A stretch of DNA of 34,826 nt from Rubrivivax sp. (GTDB lineage Bacteria > Pseudomonadota > Gammaproteobacteria > Burkholderiales > Burkholderiaceae_C). A model generated the notes under the pieces. The model was not told the DNA's origin and did not search any database. It saw nothing but the letters and a program-made list of their open reading frames with translations. The DNA is taken from assembly GCA_016788525.1 (NCBI GenBank), contig JAEUPD010000059.1, positions 1-34,826 on the forward strand, read 5' to 3'. The number at the start of each line of letters is the position of its first letter. The first letter of the stretch is position 1. Below are positions 31,882 to 34,826 of the stretch, in pieces. Position numbers and translations under genes: made by a program.

Positions 31882-33150
31882 ATGACCCCGGTTTGCCGTC
31901 TCGCCGCCCTGCTTGCCGCCGTTGCCGTGCCGGTCATGGCCAGTTCGAGCGTCGCGGCGATGGTGGACAAGCCCACCCCGCGCAAGCTGGGCAAGCCCGC
32001 ACCCGATGCCGCCGTGACGCCGGCGCCCGCCGCGTCGATGGCGCTGAGCGGCGATGACGCGATGGACAAGCTGCGCCAGCGGCTCGCCGAACGTCTTGCC
32101 GCGCCGGGCAGTGCCACCGCCGCCGGGACGCTCGATCTGCAGATCGGCCCGCGCGTGCCACTGCCACCGTCGCACGGCGCGGAACGGGCGCCGGCTGCGC
32201 GTGCGCCGGCTCCGGCCGGGGAGCACCGCGCGGGCTCCAAGATCGCTGGATCCGCTGCGGCTCCGCTGGCGGGGTCGCCCGCGGGCCACCCCACGCCGGC
32301 GGCCCGCCACGGTGACGTGAGCCATGCGCCCTCGGCCGCCGCGGTGCCGAACCATCGCGCCGCGGTTCCGGCCCACCGCGCCGCGGCGATCGCGGGGGCC
32401 GCCGCGCCGCCGGCCGCCGCGGCGCACGGCCTGCGCCGTGCCGCAGCGGGGCACCGCCCGGGCGAGGCCGCCCATGGCGCGCATTGGGGCTACGAAGGCG
32501 CTGCAGGTCCGGCCGCCTGGGGCGCGATGAGGCCAGAGTTCAGCCTGTGCGGCAACGGCCAGCGCCAGAGCCCCATCGACATCCGCGGTGGCTTGTCGGT
32601 CGACCTCGAGCCCGTCCGGTTCGACTACAAGCCCACGCCGTTCGGGGTCATCGACAACGGCCACACGGTGCAGGTGAACCTGCCGCCGGGCAACGCCATC
32701 GAGGTGGGTACCCGCCGCTACGAACTGGTGCAGTTCCACTTCCACCGCCCGAGCGAGGAGCGCATCGACGGCCGCCAGTTCGAGATGTCGCTGCACCTCG
32801 TGCACCGTGACGCCGCCGGCAAGCTGGCGGTGGTGGCCGTGCTGCTGGGCAAGGGACCGGCGCACCCGGCGGTGCAGATGGTGTGGAACAACTTGCCGCT
32901 GGAGAAGCACGAGGAGGCCAGCGCGCGCAGCACCATCGACCCAGGCCACTTGCTGCCCGCCGACCCACGCTACTTCACCTACATGGGGTCACTCACCACG
33001 CCGCCGTGCAGCGAGGGCGTGCTGTGGGTGGTGATGCGCACGCCGGTCACGCTGGCCGAGGAACAGCTCGAACTCTTCTCCCGCATCTACCCCATGAACG
33101 CGCGCCCGCTGCAGCCGGTGGCGGGGCGGCGGATCATGCAGTCGCAGTAG
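31882..33150 (+). CDS. Alpha-class carbonic anhydrase with long N-terminal linker
   Basis: A 422-residue exported alpha carbonic anhydrase, which hydrates CO2 to bicarbonate in the periplasm or at the cell surface. The signal peptide is about 1-26. Residues 27-200 form an Ala/Pro/His-rich low-complexity linker. The enzyme domain (about 201-422) starts HWGYEGAAGPAAW. Zinc ligands are H286 and H288 (QFHFHRPSEE) and H305 (MSLHLVHRD). The proton-relay threonine lies in LTTPPCSEGVLW, and its cysteine likely pairs with C223. Bacterial alpha enzymes are usually near 220-250 residues, so the linker almost doubles the length. GAGGAG lies 10 bases before the ATG at 31882. Confidence 0.94.
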   Translation: MTPVCRLAALLAAVAVPVMASSSVAAMVDKPTPRKLGKPAPDAAVTPAPAASMALSGDDAMDKLRQRLAERLAAPGSATAAGTLDLQIGPRVPLPPSHGAERAPAARAPAPAGEHRAGSKIAGSAAAPLAGSPAGHPTPAARHGDVSHAPSAAAVPNHRAAVPAHRAAAIAGAAAPPAAAAHGLRRAAAGHRPGEAAHGAHWGYEGAAGPAAWGAMRPEFSLCGNGQRQSPIDIRGGLSVDLEPVRFDYKPTPFGVIDNGHTVQVNLPPGNAIEVGTRRYELVQFHFHRPSEERIDGRQFEMSLHLVHRDAAGKLAVVAVLLGKGPAHPAVQMVWNNLPLEKHEEASARSTIDPGHLLPADPRYFTYMGSLTTPPCSEGVLWVVMRTPVTLAEEQLELFSRIYPMNARPLQPVAGRRIMQSQ

Positions 33151-33193
33151 CCGCCGCGCGCCGCATGCGCCAGCTCGCCGCAACGCGCGGCGG
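33151..33193. terminator. Inverted repeat between convergent genes
   Basis: CCGCCGCGCG (33151-33160) and CGCGCGGCGG (33184-33193) are perfect inverted copies separated by 23 bases, directly after the carbonic anhydrase stop codon and before the 3' end of the convergent membrane-protein gene. A terminator role is suggested by position only. Confidence 0.4.
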
Positions 33194-33222
33194 GCCCCCA
33201 CAGCGCCCCGCGGTGACCGGGC

Positions 33223-33600
33223 TCAGCCGGGTGGGCTCGTGCGGCCTGGCTGGCCCTGGGGCTTGCGGGCCACGAGCAGCAGCCCCGGCCACAGCCACAG
33301 GCTGGCCAGCCACAGGCCCACGCGCTGCACGCTGAGCGGGCGCGTCTCGTGCCGCGCCACCTTGGCAAAGAGCACGAATGCCCCGGCCACCACGTACAGC
33401 AACAGCGCGCTGTACACGCCGGCCCGCCACCCGTAGGTGCCACCCAGTGCGTCGCCGAGTGCGCTTCCCACCAGCGCAGCGATCGGCACCGACAGCAGCA
33501 GGGCCAGCCCGACTCCTGCCAAGGCATACCTCAGGTTCCACAGTGGGTCGTTCTGCACGCTTATCACCCTGTTCGAAGAAGTAACGGAAATGCTGTACAT
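33223..33600 (-). CDS. Small membrane protein of unknown function
   Basis: A 125-residue protein with three predicted membrane segments: about 24-45 (RYALAGVGLALLLSVPIAALVG), 60-79 (AGVYSALLLYVVAGAFVLFA) and 94-111 (VGLWLASLWLWPGLLLVA). The N-terminal 20 residues are polar, and the C-terminus is short and basic (ARKPQGQPGR). No catalytic motif is visible and I do not recognise the family. The ATG at 33600 lacks a clear Shine-Dalgarno, so a later start (GTG near residue 12-15) is possible. It is divergent from mraZ across a comparatively AT-rich 195 bases. Confidence 0.7.
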   Translation of the reverse strand: MYSISVTSSNRVISVQNDPLWNLRYALAGVGLALLLSVPIAALVGSALGDALGGTYGWRAGVYSALLLYVVAGAFVLFAKVARHETRPLSVQRVGLWLASLWLWPGLLLVARKPQGQPGRTSPPG

Positions 33601-33738
33601 CCAACCAGCTTCAATCTCGAAAGCACTTCCAGTCCACCCAGCAAGTGCCTAATTCATAAGGACTTTGTCGTTCGCGAAGAGGATGGTGTTTCGGCCGTAA
33701 GTGCTTGATTCGACTGGGTTTTCTCCCAGTACGCCACG

Positions 33739-33767
33739 TTGACCCTCCCTAACGACTCGGTTAGAGT
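33739..33767 (+). promoter_or_regulatory. Candidate sigma70 promoter of the mra/dcw operon
   Basis: TTGACC (33739-33744) and TAGAGT (33762-33767) are 17 bases apart and match the -35 and -10 consensus at five and four of six positions. The -10 overlaps the first GTGGG box, which would let MraZ block the polymerase. Confidence 0.55.
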
Positions 33768-33798
33768 GGGGTTTCGTGCACGAAGGTGGGGTTTCGTG
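33766..33798 (+). promoter_or_regulatory. MraZ-type operator boxes
   Basis: GTGGGGTTTCGTG occurs twice (33766-33778 and 33786-33798), exactly 20 bases apart. Words starting GTG recur every 10 bases: GTGGG 33766, GTGCA 33776, GTGGG 33786, GTGTC 33796. MraZ of E. coli binds direct TGGG-type repeats with 10-base spacing upstream of its own gene. The last word contains the mraZ start codon, and the AAGGTGGGG of the second box may also act as ribosome binding site. Confidence 0.7.
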
Positions 33799-34260
33799 TC
33801 AGTCGACTCTCAGTGGCGCTTTTTCGGTGGACCGGTGCTGGCCTTGGATGGCAAGGGGCGCGTGACCGTGCCCGCGAAATGGCGCGACCAGATCAACGAG
33901 AAGCTGGGTGGCGAGCTGGTCCTGTGCAAGGACCCGGCGGGCTGCCTGGGCCTGTACCCGCCACCGGTGTTCAACCAGTTGGCCGACGTGCTGATGGGCC
34001 TGACCGGCGACGACGCCGACGAGTGGCGGCGGCTGTACCTGGGAAGCCAGAACGAACTGACCATCGACAACAGCTCGCGCATCCTGCTGCCGCCCGAACT
34101 GCGCCGCTGGGCCGGGTTCAGGGAGGAAGGGGGCTCGGTGGTCTTCATGGGGGTCGGTGCGTACTTCGAATTGTGGGACCCCAACCGCAGCGAAGCACGC
34201 GAAGCCCAAGTCATCGCCAAGGGCAAGCCCGAGGCGTTGCGCAACCTGGTGTTGCGGTGA
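33796..34260 (+). CDS. mraZ: Transcriptional regulator MraZ
   Basis: A 154-residue MraZ, the ring-forming AbrB-fold repressor at the head of the dcw cluster. Both half-domains show the signature: [17 protein letters not shown] near the N-terminus and [19 protein letters not shown] in the middle. The second repeat keeps SR...PPELR but has an insertion (EEGGSVVF) after it. I chose the GTG at 33796 because the conserved region begins nearby and the operator/ribosome site lies directly before it. The frame stays open to an ATG at 33739, but that would run through the promoter. Its stop overlaps the rsmH start (GTGA). It is slightly longer than the 152 residues of E. coli. Confidence 0.94.
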   Translation: MSVDSQWRFFGGPVLALDGKGRVTVPAKWRDQINEKLGGELVLCKDPAGCLGLYPPPVFNQLADVLMGLTGDDADEWRRLYLGSQNELTIDNSSRILLPPELRRWAGFREEGGSVVFMGVGAYFELWDPNRSEAREAQVIAKGKPEALRNLVLR

Positions 34261-34826
34261 ACGCCCCAGAAGCCGCATGGACCCACCGCACCGTGTTGCT
34301 CACCGAAGCCGTCGAGGCGCTGGTGACGCAGCCGGCGGGCACCTACGTCGACGGCACCTTCGGCCGCGGCGGGCATGCCCGGGCGGTGCTCGCGCGCCTG
34401 GCGCCCGCAGGGCGGCTCGTCGCCTTCGACCGCGACCCCGAGGCGGTGGCCGAAGCGCAGCGCATCGACGACCCGCGCTTCACCATCCGCCACGCCAGCT
34501 TCGACCAGCTGCGCCCCGAGCTGGCCGCGCTCGGCTGCGCGCGCATCGAGGGCCTGCTGCTCGACCTGGGCGTCAGCTCGCCGCAGATCGACAACCCGGC
34601 GCGCGGCTTCAGCTTCCGCCACGATGCCGAGCTGGACATGCGCATGGACACCACACGCGGCGAGACGGCCGCGGCGTTCCTGGCCCGCGCCAGCGAGCGC
34701 GAGATTGCCGAGGTGATTCGTGACTACGGCGAAGAACGGTTTGCTGTTCCGATTGCAAAGGCGCTTGTGGCTCGCCGCGCAGGCGGCGCTGCGGTCGCCC
34801 GCACCGGCGAGCTGGCCGCGCTCGTG
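34257..34826 (+). CDS. rsmH: 16S rRNA (cytosine(1402)-N(4))-methyltransferase, 5' part
   Basis: RsmH (MraW) N4-methylates C1402 of 16S rRNA in the decoding centre. The gene starts with a GTG overlapping the mraZ stop by 4 bases and stays open to the window end, giving 190 codons of about 310 expected. The start [13 protein letters not shown] and the SAM-binding motif [16 protein letters not shown] are canonical, followed by [47 protein letters not shown] and [20 protein letters not shown]. The gene is truncated only by the window edge. ftsL, ftsI and mur genes should follow. Confidence 0.97.
   Translation, partial: MNAPEAAWTHRTVLLTEAVEALVTQPAGTYVDGTFGRGGHARAVLARLAPAGRLVAFDRDPEAVAEAQRIDDPRFTIRHASFDQLRPELAALGCARIEGLLLDLGVSSPQIDNPARGFSFRHDAELDMRMDTTRGETAAAFLARASEREIAEVIRDYGEERFAVPIAKALVARRAGGAAVARTGELAALV

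Noticed and set aside
33739-33795. mraZ start at the ATG at 33739
   Set aside because: Its codons would be the -35, -10 and operator boxes. The GTG at 33796 fits family length and has a ribosome site.

Overview
The window is very GC-rich, uses strong AGGAGA-type ribosome binding sites and GTGA start/stop overlaps, and ends in mraZ-rsmH, the start of the division and cell-wall (dcw) cluster. It also carries rnpB and a Bug-family solute receptor. Together these point to a betaproteobacterium of the order Burkholderiales, of the Rubrivivax/Leptothrix/Comamonadaceae kind. That placement is inferred from gene content and style, not from a database match. No prophage, transposase, rRNA, tRNA or CRISPR array was seen.

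Left part (1-9291): repeat-rich intergenic DNA, then a divergent pair (Bug-type solute receptor on the minus strand, RraA-like aldolase on the plus strand). A secreted caspase-like protein, thymidine kinase (tdk), a glyoxalase-fold protein, 6-phosphogluconate dehydrogenase (gnd), a DUF1801/YdeI-type protein, a GFA-family zinc protein and an M14 metallocarboxypeptidase follow.

Central part (9583-26380): fourteen consecutive minus-strand genes, mostly separated by 10-140 bases, read from a divergent TetR-type regulator at 26580. In transcription order they are: FAH-family hydrolase, alpha/beta hydrolase, two tandemly duplicated binuclear amidohydrolases, LivH-like permease, a 724-base block of nested inverted repeats, LivM-like permease, LivK-like receptor, LivG-like ATPase, a LivF-like ATPase fused to a UPF0261/Tm-1-like domain, a TIM-barrel PEP-hydrolase-family protein, a flotillin-like protein, an SRPBCC protein, a NIPSNAP protein and an SRPBCC-quinone oxidoreductase fusion. 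The simplest reading is an uptake-and-degradation system for an unidentified organic acid, amide or lactone, under TetR control. The fusion and its TIM-barrel neighbour correspond to the two halves of the plant virus-resistance protein Tm-1. This is the part of the window most worth experimental attention.

Right part (26580-34826): the TetR regulator with a basic Ala/Lys/Arg tail, a histidine-phosphatase-family protein lacking the second catalytic histidine, a BON-LysM (Kbp-like) protein, an orphan ureE with a histidine-rich tail, a probable outer-membrane beta-barrel protein, RNase P RNA (rnpB), an exported intradiol-dioxygenase-like protein, an alpha carbonic anhydrase with a long linker, a small membrane protein, then the mra promoter with MraZ-type boxes, mraZ and the 5' part of rsmH, which runs off the window.
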